From: DAORDI01 sp035345895
GTDB lineage: Bacteria; Spirochaetota; Leptospiria; Leptospirales; Leptospiraceae
Length of the DNA stretch: 29,947 bases
Assembly (NCBI GenBank): GCA_035345895.1
Contig: DAORDI010000031.1
Location: 1-29,947 of the forward strand
Direction of reading: 5' to 3'
The notes under the pieces were generated by a model. It did no database searches. It worked only from the letters and a program-made list of their open reading frames with translations, and was not told where the DNA came from. Position 1 is the first letter of the stretch; every line of letters starts with the position of its first letter. The translations under genes and the position numbers were made by a program. Shown in pieces: positions 16,452 through 23,655 of the stretch.

Positions 16452-16693
16452 AGTATCCGTCTCATATTTCTTTGTATGCAGAAAAAAATAAAGAACTTTT
16501 TTTTATCTGGAAAAGATGAGTGTCCTTTGCCGATTTACTGTCATTCTGGAGTCATCTCTGATTTCTGCGGATATTAAAATCCTTAAATCAATCCAATCAA
16601 AGATTCAGGTTTTATTTCGAACAGGTTCCTGCAATTCCTGTTCCGTTTATATATGACATAATGAATCATTCATCCTGCAGAAATTCAGATGAA

Positions 16694-18313
16694 TCAGAGA
16701 CTCCAGACACCGTATTCTATTTCTCTGAGAAGGTTTTCAAAACCGGTTTTCATAACTGCAGAAACAGCGATTCCGTCATCCGGAATCATTCTTTCCGGAT
16801 CAACTGCATCAGCCTTATTGTAAACCCGGATTGTCTTCACTTCCTTCAGATCAAGGCTTTCGAGAATATTTTCCACCGATTCGATCTGAGCCTCATAGTT
16901 CGGATTTGAAATATCCACCACATGAAGGAGAATATCTGCATCACCCAGTTCTTCCAGGGTCGCCTTGAATGCATTTGTCAGCTCAGGCGGAAGGTTTCTG
17001 ATAAAGCCGACAGTATCGGAAATAATAATTTCCCTTTCTTCAGGAAATCTAACCCTTCTGGTCGTCGGGTCAAGGGTGGCAAAAAGTTTATCCTCGGCTG
17101 TCACATTTGAATTTGTCAGAGAATTCAGCAAAGTGGATTTTCCTGCATTGGTATAACCGATGATCGCAGCGACAGGAACATCTTTTCTTTTCCTCTGCTT
17201 TCTGTTCAGCTCTCTTCTCTTCTTCAGGCTTTCCAGTTCCTTTTCCAGACGGGAAATTCTTTCCTCAACTCTCCTTTTCCCAATTTCGAGTTTCGTTTCA
17301 CCGGGTCCCCTGCCCCCGATCCCCCCTGTCAGCCTGGACATATTGTCATCGAGTTCAGTCAGTCTTCCCTTCAGATATTTCAGCTGAGCCAGCTCGACTT
17401 GAAGTTTACCGTCTCTGCTCTGCGCATTTCTCGCAAAAATATCCAGAATCAGCTGAGTGCGGTCAATAACTTTCAAATCGCAGAACTGCGAAATTTTTTT
17501 CGCCTGAGACGGTGAAAGCTCAAGATCAAAGACCAGAAGCTCAACGCTTTTCTGTACTGCCTTCAGAAGAATTTCCCGGATCTTTCCTTTTCCCAAAACA
17601 GTTGCAGGATCAAGAGAGTCCTTGATCTGACGAAACGAATCGACGACATGAATGTCCGCTGTTCTGCAAAGTTCTTTCAGTTCATCGAGAGAACTTGAAA
17701 TTTGATACTTTGTCTGATTTTTCTTGTACACTCCTACTAAAAATGCTCTGTTCTGTTTTGCTGCTTCAATGAGGCCGTCCATATTCCGGCTGATCTCATT
17801 TTCCAGATCCTGAATTTCAGAAAGAAAATCAGTCTGGAGCTGTCCGGCAAATTTACGGTCTGCAAGAATCCACGGACTCTCACCGTTCGGATCAGGATTG
17901 ATATGTGCTGAATAGTACATTTTAGGAATGCTGTTTTCATCGGGTACAACTGCAGTGATATAATCCAGACGCAGAAGTATGAGATCGGCCAGATCCTCTT
18001 CATCCAGAGGTTCTCCGTACAAATGAGTATGAATGAGTCTGAGACCGCGAAGTCTGCTCGAAGATATTCTGAGCCTGTCCAGATAAGGAATCTCAATGGA
18101 ACGGTGATCACCGACCATGACATAGGAGATATAACCCATTCGATCAATCAGAATTCCAATCTGTCTTCCTATTTCGACAGACAGTTCACATAAATTTCTC
18201 GAAAGATCTGCACTGATGATTATGTCTTCTTTCAGACGTTTTTCGCTGAGTGCCTTCAGTCTGTGGAGCTGAGAGGCTTTAAGCGCAGTAATTTCACCGT
18301 AAACCTTATTTAT
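16694..18313 (-). CDS. hflX: Ribosome-associated GTPase HflX (probable non-canonical start)
   Basis: HflX is a GTPase that binds the 50S subunit and splits or rescues stalled ribosomes. The family N-domain is clear, including VMVGDHRSIEIPYL, RGLRLIHTHL, the glycine-rich linker GGIGGRGPGETKLEIGKRRVEERI, G1 GYTNAGKSTLLNSL, G3 DTVGFIRNLPPELTNAFKATLEE and G4 NKAD. The first in-frame ATG is at 18139, but conserved HflX sequence continues upstream without a stop (YGEITALKASQLHRLKAL, ELSVEIGRQIGILIDR). No ATG, GTG or TTG occurs in that extension or before it. The best start is ATA at 18311-18313, with GGAG 8 nt upstream, giving about 540 residues. It is divergent from the HEAT-repeat gene. Confidence 0.9.
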   Translation of the reverse strand: MNKVYGEITALKASQLHRLKALSEKRLKEDIIISADLSRNLCELSVEIGRQIGILIDRMGYISYVMVGDHRSIEIPYLDRLRISSSRLRGLRLIHTHLYGEPLDEEDLADLILLRLDYITAVVPDENSIPKMYYSAHINPDPNGESPWILADRKFAGQLQTDFLSEIQDLENEISRNMDGLIEAAKQNRAFLVGVYKKNQTKYQISSSLDELKELCRTADIHVVDSFRQIKDSLDPATVLGKGKIREILLKAVQKSVELLVFDLELSPSQAKKISQFCDLKVIDRTQLILDIFARNAQSRDGKLQVELAQLKYLKGRLTELDDNMSRLTGGIGGRGPGETKLEIGKRRVEERISRLEKELESLKKRRELNRKQRKRKDVPVAAIIGYTNAGKSTLLNSLTNSNVTAEDKLFATLDPTTRRVRFPEEREIIISDTVGFIRNLPPELTNAFKATLEELGDADILLHVVDISNPNYEAQIESVENILESLDLKEVKTIRVYNKADAVDPERMIPDDGIAVSAVMKTGFENLLREIEYGVWSL

Positions 18314-18364
18314 AAGACTGTCTCCAGAAAAAAAAGTGTTTAATGAAAATAATGCTATGAAAAA

Positions 18365-18393
18365 TTGAAGTATCAGGATGTCTATACTATAAA
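18365..18393 (+). promoter_or_regulatory. Sigma70-type promoter for the HEAT-repeat gene
   Basis: A TTGAAG hexamer (18365-18370) and TATAAA (18388-18393) are separated by 17 bp, close to the sigma70 consensus. They lie about 20 bp before the ATG at 18412, which leaves a very short leader containing AAGG as the ribosome site. The region is shared with the divergent hflX start, so the two transcripts begin within about 100 bp of each other. Confidence 0.6.
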
Positions 18394-18411
18394 TAGGATT
18401 AAGGTGCTGTT

Positions 18412-19938
18412 ATGCTTAAGTTTTTCTTTCTGATTCATTTGTTTTTTTTATGTTCCTTTTCTCTCTTTTCATTTGATCGGACTCCAAAAGATTCAGCAGA
18501 AGGAAAGTTAAACATTGTCAAATCAGGAACTGACAGTGACGATCTCGATGATGACGATTCAGATGATGACGGTTCACCGAGCACTGCAGAAAACTCAAAT
18601 CTTCGCGGTGCAAAAACTACAGTTGACACAGTCAGACCCGGAACTCCTGCAACCTCAGGCGACTGGAAAACATCCACAACTCAGATCAGTGCAATGGATG
18701 CAGAGAAAAAGAGAATTCTTACAAAAGAAGGACTTTCCAGCGTCAAACTGGCTGAAGAGAAAAATAACGGCTACTCGGTAAAGCAGCTCTCCAGAATTCT
18801 TCTTTCTCATCCCATTCCTGAAGTCCGCACGGAAGCGGCAAGAGCCTTGGGCAGAATGGGCAAAGGGATCAAATCTCTGCATAAAGCGATTGATACAGAC
18901 GGTTATGAAGTCCGCCAAAGTGCTTACAGGGCAATTGAAAGAATAGGTTCAAGAATGTCTCTGAAATATTTCGTGTCCGGGACAAAATCTACAGATGCAG
19001 ACATCAGACTCTCATCCTACAAAGGAATTGGAAAGACAAAAAGCAGCATAGGGAGAGACCTTATACTGAGAAGCGGCATAGAATCCGGAGAACCTGCAAT
19101 AGCAGCGGCTGCACTGGCCGGACTGGGATACTATTCCAGAAAAGAAGACTTGGACATTTTCAGAAGATACCTTTCCTCGGAAGTACAGGATCACCGTCTA
19201 GGTGCGATCAGCGGCCTGGGCAATTCTAAACACCCAAACTCTCTTGATATTCTTCTGACTGCACTCAAGGAATTTCCCAACCTTGAGCCGGAAATCATCT
19301 TTGCTATTATGCAGAAAAAAACTCTCGCCAGCACTCTTGCATTAATTAAAATATATCACGGAACAAGAAATGAGAATCACCAGGCACTGATTCAGAAAGA
19401 ACTGAACAGTAGGAAAGCTTTCGGGAAATATGCCATAGTAAAGACTTCCACTGCAACTATGAAAAGATATTCAAAGGCCAATTCTGAAAAAGTGGCTGTG
19501 CTTTTCAGTTCTGATGCTGCAAGAATCAGAAAGGTAACTGACAAACTCTTCCGTGCCAAAATGAACGGACAGATTATTGAGGATAAATATTATCTGGTTC
19601 AGGCATATGCTGTCAGCAAGGATTTTCAGAAAAGAACCCTTGTGGAAGGCTGGGTGTTCGGTCCAAAACTTCAAATCATCAATCTGAACAGCCCGACTAA
19701 TCATAAAGTTGATTATCAGGAAAATTATGAAGAAGACAGTGAAGATGAAAGAGTCTACGGTCCGTCTGACGTTAAAGAACCTCCGGTGAAACCTGTCGGT
19801 ACAGAAACTGCACCCCCTGCTAAAAATACGACTGTTACTCCGCCGACTAAAAACACCACTGTAACAACTCCTCCGGCAAAGGAAACAACAGCTCCGCCGG
19901 CAAAGGATGACTACTACGACGAAGATGAAGATGAATAA
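18412..19938 (+). CDS. Exported HEAT-repeat protein with acidic and Pro/Thr-rich segments
   Basis: The 508-residue product has a signal peptide (FFFLIHLFFLCSFSLFSF). A strongly acidic Asp run follows (about 43-54, DDLDDDDSDDDG). HEAT repeats run from about 125 to 310 (for example PEVRTEAARALGRMG, YEVRQSAYRAIERIGS, HRLGAISGLGNSK). A beta-rich, possibly SH3-like region lies at about 340-425 (VKTSTATMKRYSKANSEKVAVLF, YLVQAYAVSKDF, GWVFGPKLQI). The tail is Pro/Thr/Lys-rich with PPAKNTT/PPTKNTT-type repeats and ends in an acidic YYDEDEDE. HEAT arrays normally bind proteins, and an envelope scaffold is plausible. Its TAA shares one base with the acylphosphatase ATG, so the two are co-transcribed. 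Confidence 0.85.
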   Translation: MLKFFFLIHLFFLCSFSLFSFDRTPKDSAEGKLNIVKSGTDSDDLDDDDSDDDGSPSTAENSNLRGAKTTVDTVRPGTPATSGDWKTSTTQISAMDAEKKRILTKEGLSSVKLAEEKNNGYSVKQLSRILLSHPIPEVRTEAARALGRMGKGIKSLHKAIDTDGYEVRQSAYRAIERIGSRMSLKYFVSGTKSTDADIRLSSYKGIGKTKSSIGRDLILRSGIESGEPAIAAAALAGLGYYSRKEDLDIFRRYLSSEVQDHRLGAISGLGNSKHPNSLDILLTALKEFPNLEPEIIFAIMQKKTLASTLALIKIYHGTRNENHQALIQKELNSRKAFGKYAIVKTSTATMKRYSKANSEKVAVLFSSDAARIRKVTDKLFRAKMNGQIIEDKYYLVQAYAVSKDFQKRTLVEGWVFGPKLQIINLNSPTNHKVDYQENYEEDSEDERVYGPSDVKEPPVKPVGTETAPPAKNTTVTPPTKNTTVTTPPAKETTAPPAKDDYYDEDEDE

Positions 19939-20213
19939 TGGCAGCAAGAGCAGTCATCATCGCTAAAGGCAAGGTTCAGGGAGTGGGTTTTCGAAGGTTC
20001 GTGGAAGATGCGGCCATAAACCTTCAGCTCAAAGGATATACTAGAAATCTTGCCTCAGGAGATGTAGAAACTGTTGCAGAAGGAGAAAAATCACTTCTGC
20101 AAAGCCTGATTGAACAAATTAAAAAAGGCTCTCCTCTTTCAAAGGTGACAGAAGTAGAGGTTGTCTGGGAAGAATTTCAGGATGAATTTGACGATTTTAC
20201 AGTTAGATCCTGA
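19938..20213 (+). CDS. acyP: Acylphosphatase
   Basis: This 91-residue cytoplasmic enzyme hydrolyses acyl phosphates such as acetyl or carbamoyl phosphate. The phosphate-binding loop and catalytic Arg are in GKVQGVGFRRFV, and the catalytic Asn is in GYTRNLASGDVE. The fold-typical ending DEFDDFTVRS is present and the length is normal. The ATG overlaps the stop of the preceding HEAT-repeat gene by one base. No hairpin with a T run follows directly; the nearest is about 190 bp downstream in the structured region. Confidence 0.95.
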   Translation: MAARAVIIAKGKVQGVGFRRFVEDAAINLQLKGYTRNLASGDVETVAEGEKSLLQSLIEQIKKGSPLSKVTEVEVVWEEFQDEFDDFTVRS

Positions 20214-20315
20214 TTTCAGGTTTATTCAGTTATCCATTCCGAAACATTCTTCGAATTAAACATTCGATATGGAAACCTTTTTGAGAGGTCTTTACAATAT
20301 CTGATAACTCACCTT

Positions 20316-20521
20316 ACGCCTGCGGGCAATGCTGTCAAGTTAAGGTTCTTCATTCAGGAAAGACGGTTGCCGAGTGATTTTCACCGCCCACCTCGATAAG
20401 AAAAACCCTGAAAATATTGGGTTTTTCACTCGGTGACCGGCGGTGAAAATTGTATCGAGGCATCATTCCTAATAGTATCTTTGAACGTCTATTGCTAATT
20501 GTACAGCATTGCGCCTGCGGG
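20316..20521. repeat. Structured intergenic element bounded by TIR-like inverted repeats
   Basis: The outer arms are GCAATGCTGT (20326-20335) and its exact complement ACAGCATTGC (20503-20512). Similarity extends inward (TCAAGTTA against the reverse complement of TAATTGT), and CGCCTGCGGG is present at both outer ends (20317-20326, 20512-20521). Inside are further complementary pairs: CCGAGTGA/TCACTCGG, ATTTTCACCGCC/GGCGGTGAAAAT, CCTCGATA/TATCGAGG and AAAAACCC/GGGTTTTT. No ORF fits. This could be a MITE-like mobile element or a structured RNA. It fills most of the 381 bp acyP-tRNA gap. Confidence 0.5.
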
Positions 20522-20522
20522 T

Positions 20523-20554
20523 GCAGGTGGGGCGTTGTGGGAAGGAACGCCTGC
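20523..20554. repeat. GC-rich hairpin beside the tRNA-Gly gene
   Basis: A perfect GGCGTT/AACGCC stem (20531-20536 with 20546-20551) has a 9 nt purine-rich loop. GCA/TGC pairs at its base, after a bulge. It follows directly on the TIR-like element and lies 41 bp beyond the 3' end of the minus-strand tRNA. No T run on either side marks it as a classical terminator. Confidence 0.45.
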
Positions 20555-20594
20555 CGAAGCTTTGAGCTGCAGATATTATCTTTAGGAAAAATAA

Positions 20595-20664
20595 GCGGGC
20601 GATGGGACTCGAACCCACTCTAGATGCTTGGAAGGCAGCTGTGCTACCGTTACACCACGCCCGC
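20595..20664 (-). tRNA. tRNA-Gly(TCC)
   Basis: Read on the minus strand it folds as a complete 70 nt cloverleaf. The acceptor stem is GCGGGCG/CGCCCGC. The D arm is GTGT-AACGGTA-GCAC. The anticodon arm is GCTGC-CTTCCAA-GCATC with anticodon TCC. A 4 nt variable loop and the T arm GTGGG-TTCGAGT-CCCAT follow. The CCA end is not encoded, and TTATTTTT follows. One anticodon-stem pair is a C-T mismatch where GCAGC would pair fully; the rest is canonical. Confidence 0.95.
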
Positions 20665-20679
20665 AAAGGAGAATAAAAC

Positions 20680-20708
20680 CATTTTCTGTTTCATATGTTT
20701 TCTGTCAA
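20680..20708 (-). promoter_or_regulatory. Possible promoter for tRNA-Gly
   Basis: A consensus TTGACA lies on the minus strand at 20703-20708, about 39 bp before the mature tRNA 5' end, the right distance for a -35 box. The hexamer 17 bp downstream (AAAATG, 20680-20685) is a poor -10, so only the -35 element is persuasive. Confidence 0.3.
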
Positions 20709-20888
20709 TGCAAATTATGGAAAAACTCCCTGTATTCAGACTTTTTCTAAAAAAAGCACCTCCCGGCATTATGACTGAAACTGCAAAACTGAAACAGTCT
20801 GGGCAAATCATATTTTTCTTTAAAATCATAAACCGTATGAAAAACTGCTTAAGAAAGACAGATGTAATATTTGAACTGTGAGTAAAAA

Positions 20889-22163
20889 ATGACTGACTTA
20901 AAAAAACTGCTGAACAGAATACGTTTCGAAGATACTGAAACTATATATGCTATGATCACTGCATATTCAGTAAAATGGGCTGCTGCTGGATTTCTCAAAG
21001 AAGCCGCAAATCTGCTCTCTGAGTTTTGGAAATACAAGATCCCTCATTCTCCGAATGTATCTTTTATGGATGAAGGTTTTCAGATTCAATGGGAGACATT
21101 GCATATTGCTCCTCCGGAAAATCTTCCGTTTAAGTTTAAGGAAATCAGCTCAGTTGAAAATGAAAACTGGTCACGGTTTTTCTACGCTTTCGGCGATGAG
21201 GAAACTGTTGAAAAAATCCTGAAAACTCCTTATAACGAATTGGAAGGTTATTTCCTTTTGTATAAGGCAGTTCATTCCGCAGTATATAATTCTGAAGAAC
21301 CGAGATCCGTTCTTTCGGGACTCAGGGAGTATATACATTCGGATGATGCAGTCGGTTACAATTATTTTTGGGCGGCAACCTGCGGAGTTCTGCTTGGCGC
21401 AAAACACAGTCTGAAGGAAGAGACAGAACATTTTCTGAAGCTTTGGGGAGAAGGTATAGAAAAATACCCGCTCAACTGCCAGCCAGAATGTATTTTAAGA
21501 GACAGTAAGACTGCTCCATATCTGTCTGAAAGGATACTTGCTCCGATCTTCCGAATTGATGCAGAACTCTGCCGAAAGGAAACTGTAGAAATTCTGAAAG
21601 TGCTGTCAGAGAGAATGACAGAAGGAAGATCCCTGGTTTATGGAGATCTGTCCTGGAAAACTCTTATTGAAAGAATATCCCGACTTGCAATAGAACAGAA
21701 TCAGATGGAATTTTCCGAGGAAATCCGCACTAAAAAATATCTGGGGAAAGAACCTGCTTCAGAGGCCGAAATTCTTTCTGCAGAAAAAAGACTGGGACTG
21801 CGCCTTCCGGAAGACTACAGAAATTTCCTGGCAGTTTCCAACGGGATGGAATGTTTTTCATTCACAGGTTCTGCAATGATGCCTGCTGATAAAATTCAAT
21901 TCTTTGCAAAAATGAGTCCTGATACAGTGGAAACCTGGATCTCTGCAATAGAGGAGATAAAACCAAGTTTTTCAGAGAAGCTTAAGGGGAGCATACTGAT
22001 AGGCGGTGCAGAAGAAGAACAGCAGATACTTCTGGTCAGGGACAGCGAAGACAGATGGGAATGCTGGCACTTTGCCAATTGGACACCTGGGGAAACTGTG
22101 TATGCAGGATTCAGATTTTATATAGAATCAGAGCTGATGAGACTGGAAGAAAAAGATATTTAG
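20889..22163 (+). CDS. SUKH (SMI1/KNR4)-domain protein with unassigned N-terminal domain
   Basis: The 424-residue cytoplasmic protein has a SUKH domain at about residues 286-415. Its core is SEAEILSAEKRLGLRLPEDYRNFLAVSNG, with SILIGGAEEEQQILLV and a late ECWHFANW. SUKH proteins are often immunity proteins against nuclease or other polymorphic toxins, but stand-alone members also exist. The N-terminal ~285 residues are helical and rich in Trp, Tyr and Glu (FWKYKIPHSP, YNYFWAATCGVLLGAK), and I do not recognise them. There is no signal peptide and no toxin gene alongside. The ribosome site (GTGAG) is weak. It is flanked by the tRNA-Gly and structured element on one side and a strong terminator on the other, which suits an accessory insertion, but codon use looks like its neighbours. 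Confidence 0.75.
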   Translation: MTDLKKLLNRIRFEDTETIYAMITAYSVKWAAAGFLKEAANLLSEFWKYKIPHSPNVSFMDEGFQIQWETLHIAPPENLPFKFKEISSVENENWSRFFYAFGDEETVEKILKTPYNELEGYFLLYKAVHSAVYNSEEPRSVLSGLREYIHSDDAVGYNYFWAATCGVLLGAKHSLKEETEHFLKLWGEGIEKYPLNCQPECILRDSKTAPYLSERILAPIFRIDAELCRKETVEILKVLSERMTEGRSLVYGDLSWKTLIERISRLAIEQNQMEFSEEIRTKKYLGKEPASEAEILSAEKRLGLRLPEDYRNFLAVSNGMECFSFTGSAMMPADKIQFFAKMSPDTVETWISAIEEIKPSFSEKLKGSILIGGAEEEQQILLVRDSEDRWECWHFANWTPGETVYAGFRFYIESELMRLEEKDI

Positions 22164-22200
22164 AAACTCAGGTCGGTATGCTGACCTGAGTTTTGTTTTT
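22164..22200 (+). terminator. Rho-independent terminator between SUKH gene and nuoN (probably bidirectional)
   Basis: A perfect 11 bp stem (22164-22174 with 22183-22193, core ACTCAGGTC/GACCTGAGT) extends by a G-T and a G-C pair to a TATG tetraloop. TTTTGTTTTTT follows on the plus strand. It starts one base after the SUKH stop and ends at the convergent nuoN stop, so it likely ends both transcripts; the minus-strand T run is shorter. Confidence 0.9.
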
Positions 22201-23643
22201 TCAGAGTGCGGACGGATGAAAAACAATCCAGCTGAACAGAACAAACAGAATGCTCACCGCTGAAGCAAATGTAAGTCCATAGCTGATCGGGATGTTCTCT
22301 GAAAGGATATCTCCCTTGTCTTCAGTCATAAATGCTGATACAGTCAGTCTGAGATAATAATAGATCGCAACTGCCGAGTTGATCACACCTGCAATCAGAA
22401 GGAGTCTGTTCATAAAATTATCTGAAGATGCAATCGCCTGAAACAGAAAGAGCTTAGACCAGAATCCGCCAAGAGGCGGAATCCCTCCAAGAGAAAAGAA
22501 AATCACGAGGAGTCCGAAGGAACTGAGCGGTTTTCTGCTCACAAGGAAACGAAGTGAATCATAGGTCACAATCTGTTTTCCGTTCTCGAGATATGCGATA
22601 ATGGAAAATGCTGCAATATTCATGAATGAATAAAGAATCAGATAATAGACCACTTCCATCTTTGCTCCTACAATAATCCCTGCCACAACATATCCAGCGT
22701 GAGAGATGGATGAATAGGCAAGAACTCTTTTCAGATTTTCCTGTTTCAGTGCAAATACGTTTCCGAGAGTCATGGAGAGAATGGCAATTCCTCCAAGCAG
22801 GTAGGTCCAGCTGGAATTTGTATCGATCTTAGTAAAATATCCGAACACCACAAGGAGAAGTCCCATTGCAGCAGTCTTAGGACCGGATGCCATAAACCCT
22901 GTCATTGTAGTCAATGCTCCTTCATACACATCCGGTGTCCAGGAATGGAATGGAGCAAGTGCAATCTTGAAACAGACTCCCACAAGAAACAGACCCAGAC
23001 CGATTCTTGCATAGATCATAGGATCTGTATCAAAATTCACACCCTGCACAAAACGCATTGCAGTCTGAATATTTGTAGATCCGCTTGCACCATACAGAAA
23101 TGCAATACCCATCAGCATAAACCCGGAAGAGAATGCACCTAACAGGAAATACTTAAGCGCTGCTTCCAGACTGGACATCTCATTTTTTGCCATTCCGATC
23201 AGAACATAGAGAGAAATGGAAAGAAGCTCAAGACCGACAAAGGTAAGAATGAAATCTCCTGATGTGGTCATGAAAAACATTCCAGTCACGGCAAAGAGAA
23301 TCAGAGGATAAAATTCAGGGAAATCTATCCCGTGCTGATTCAGTATTCTCGGCGAAGCAATCACAGTAAGAAGAGCAGTGATAATGTAAATTACATTAAG
23401 ATATATTGTCAGATCGGAAATCACAACCTGACCGGAAAAGAAAATTCCCAGTCCAGGATCTTTCTTCAGATCAAATGTATAAAAAAGCGAAATTAAAAGA
23501 AGAAGCCCGGAAGAAAAACGGAGAATCCTCTGATCATTTGCGGGAAATAAGAATTGAAGCACTAAAAATATCGCACCTCCCCCGCCCAGAAGAAGGGCAG
23601 GAAAAATGGAGAGAAGGTCTTTTGTTTCCGGTGTAAGATTCAT
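22201..23643 (-). CDS. nuoN: NADH-quinone oxidoreductase subunit N
   Basis: NuoN is one of the three antiporter-like proton-pumping subunits in the membrane arm of complex I. The 480-residue product has about 14 hydrophobic helices and the family motifs FVGLELLSISLYVLIGM (with the key Glu), LAPFHSWTPDVYEGALTTMTGFMASGPKTAA (with channel Lys) and LKRVLAYSSISHAGYV. The ATG has a GAGGAAA ribosome site and lies 12 bp after the nuoM stop. It is the last gene of the operon and ends at the shared terminator. Confidence 0.97.
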   Translation of the reverse strand: MNLTPETKDLLSIFPALLLGGGGAIFLVLQFLFPANDQRILRFSSGLLLLISLFYTFDLKKDPGLGIFFSGQVVISDLTIYLNVIYIITALLTVIASPRILNQHGIDFPEFYPLILFAVTGMFFMTTSGDFILTFVGLELLSISLYVLIGMAKNEMSSLEAALKYFLLGAFSSGFMLMGIAFLYGASGSTNIQTAMRFVQGVNFDTDPMIYARIGLGLFLVGVCFKIALAPFHSWTPDVYEGALTTMTGFMASGPKTAAMGLLLVVFGYFTKIDTNSSWTYLLGGIAILSMTLGNVFALKQENLKRVLAYSSISHAGYVVAGIIVGAKMEVVYYLILYSFMNIAAFSIIAYLENGKQIVTYDSLRFLVSRKPLSSFGLLVIFFSLGGIPPLGGFWSKLFLFQAIASSDNFMNRLLLIAGVINSAVAIYYYLRLTVSAFMTEDKGDILSENIPISYGLTFASAVSILFVLFSWIVFHPSAL

Positions 23644-23655
23644 TTTATTTCCTCA

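Noticed and set aside
20401..20426. AAAAACCC/GGGTTTTT hairpin as the acyP terminator
   Set aside because: About 190 bp from the acyP stop and embedded in the larger complementary-arm structure; the stem is AT-rich, so it is treated as part of that element.
20469..20666. Minus-strand ORF reading MRAWCNGSTAAFQASRVGSS
   Set aside because: It is the conceptual translation of the tRNA-Gly gene and flank, a common false ORF.
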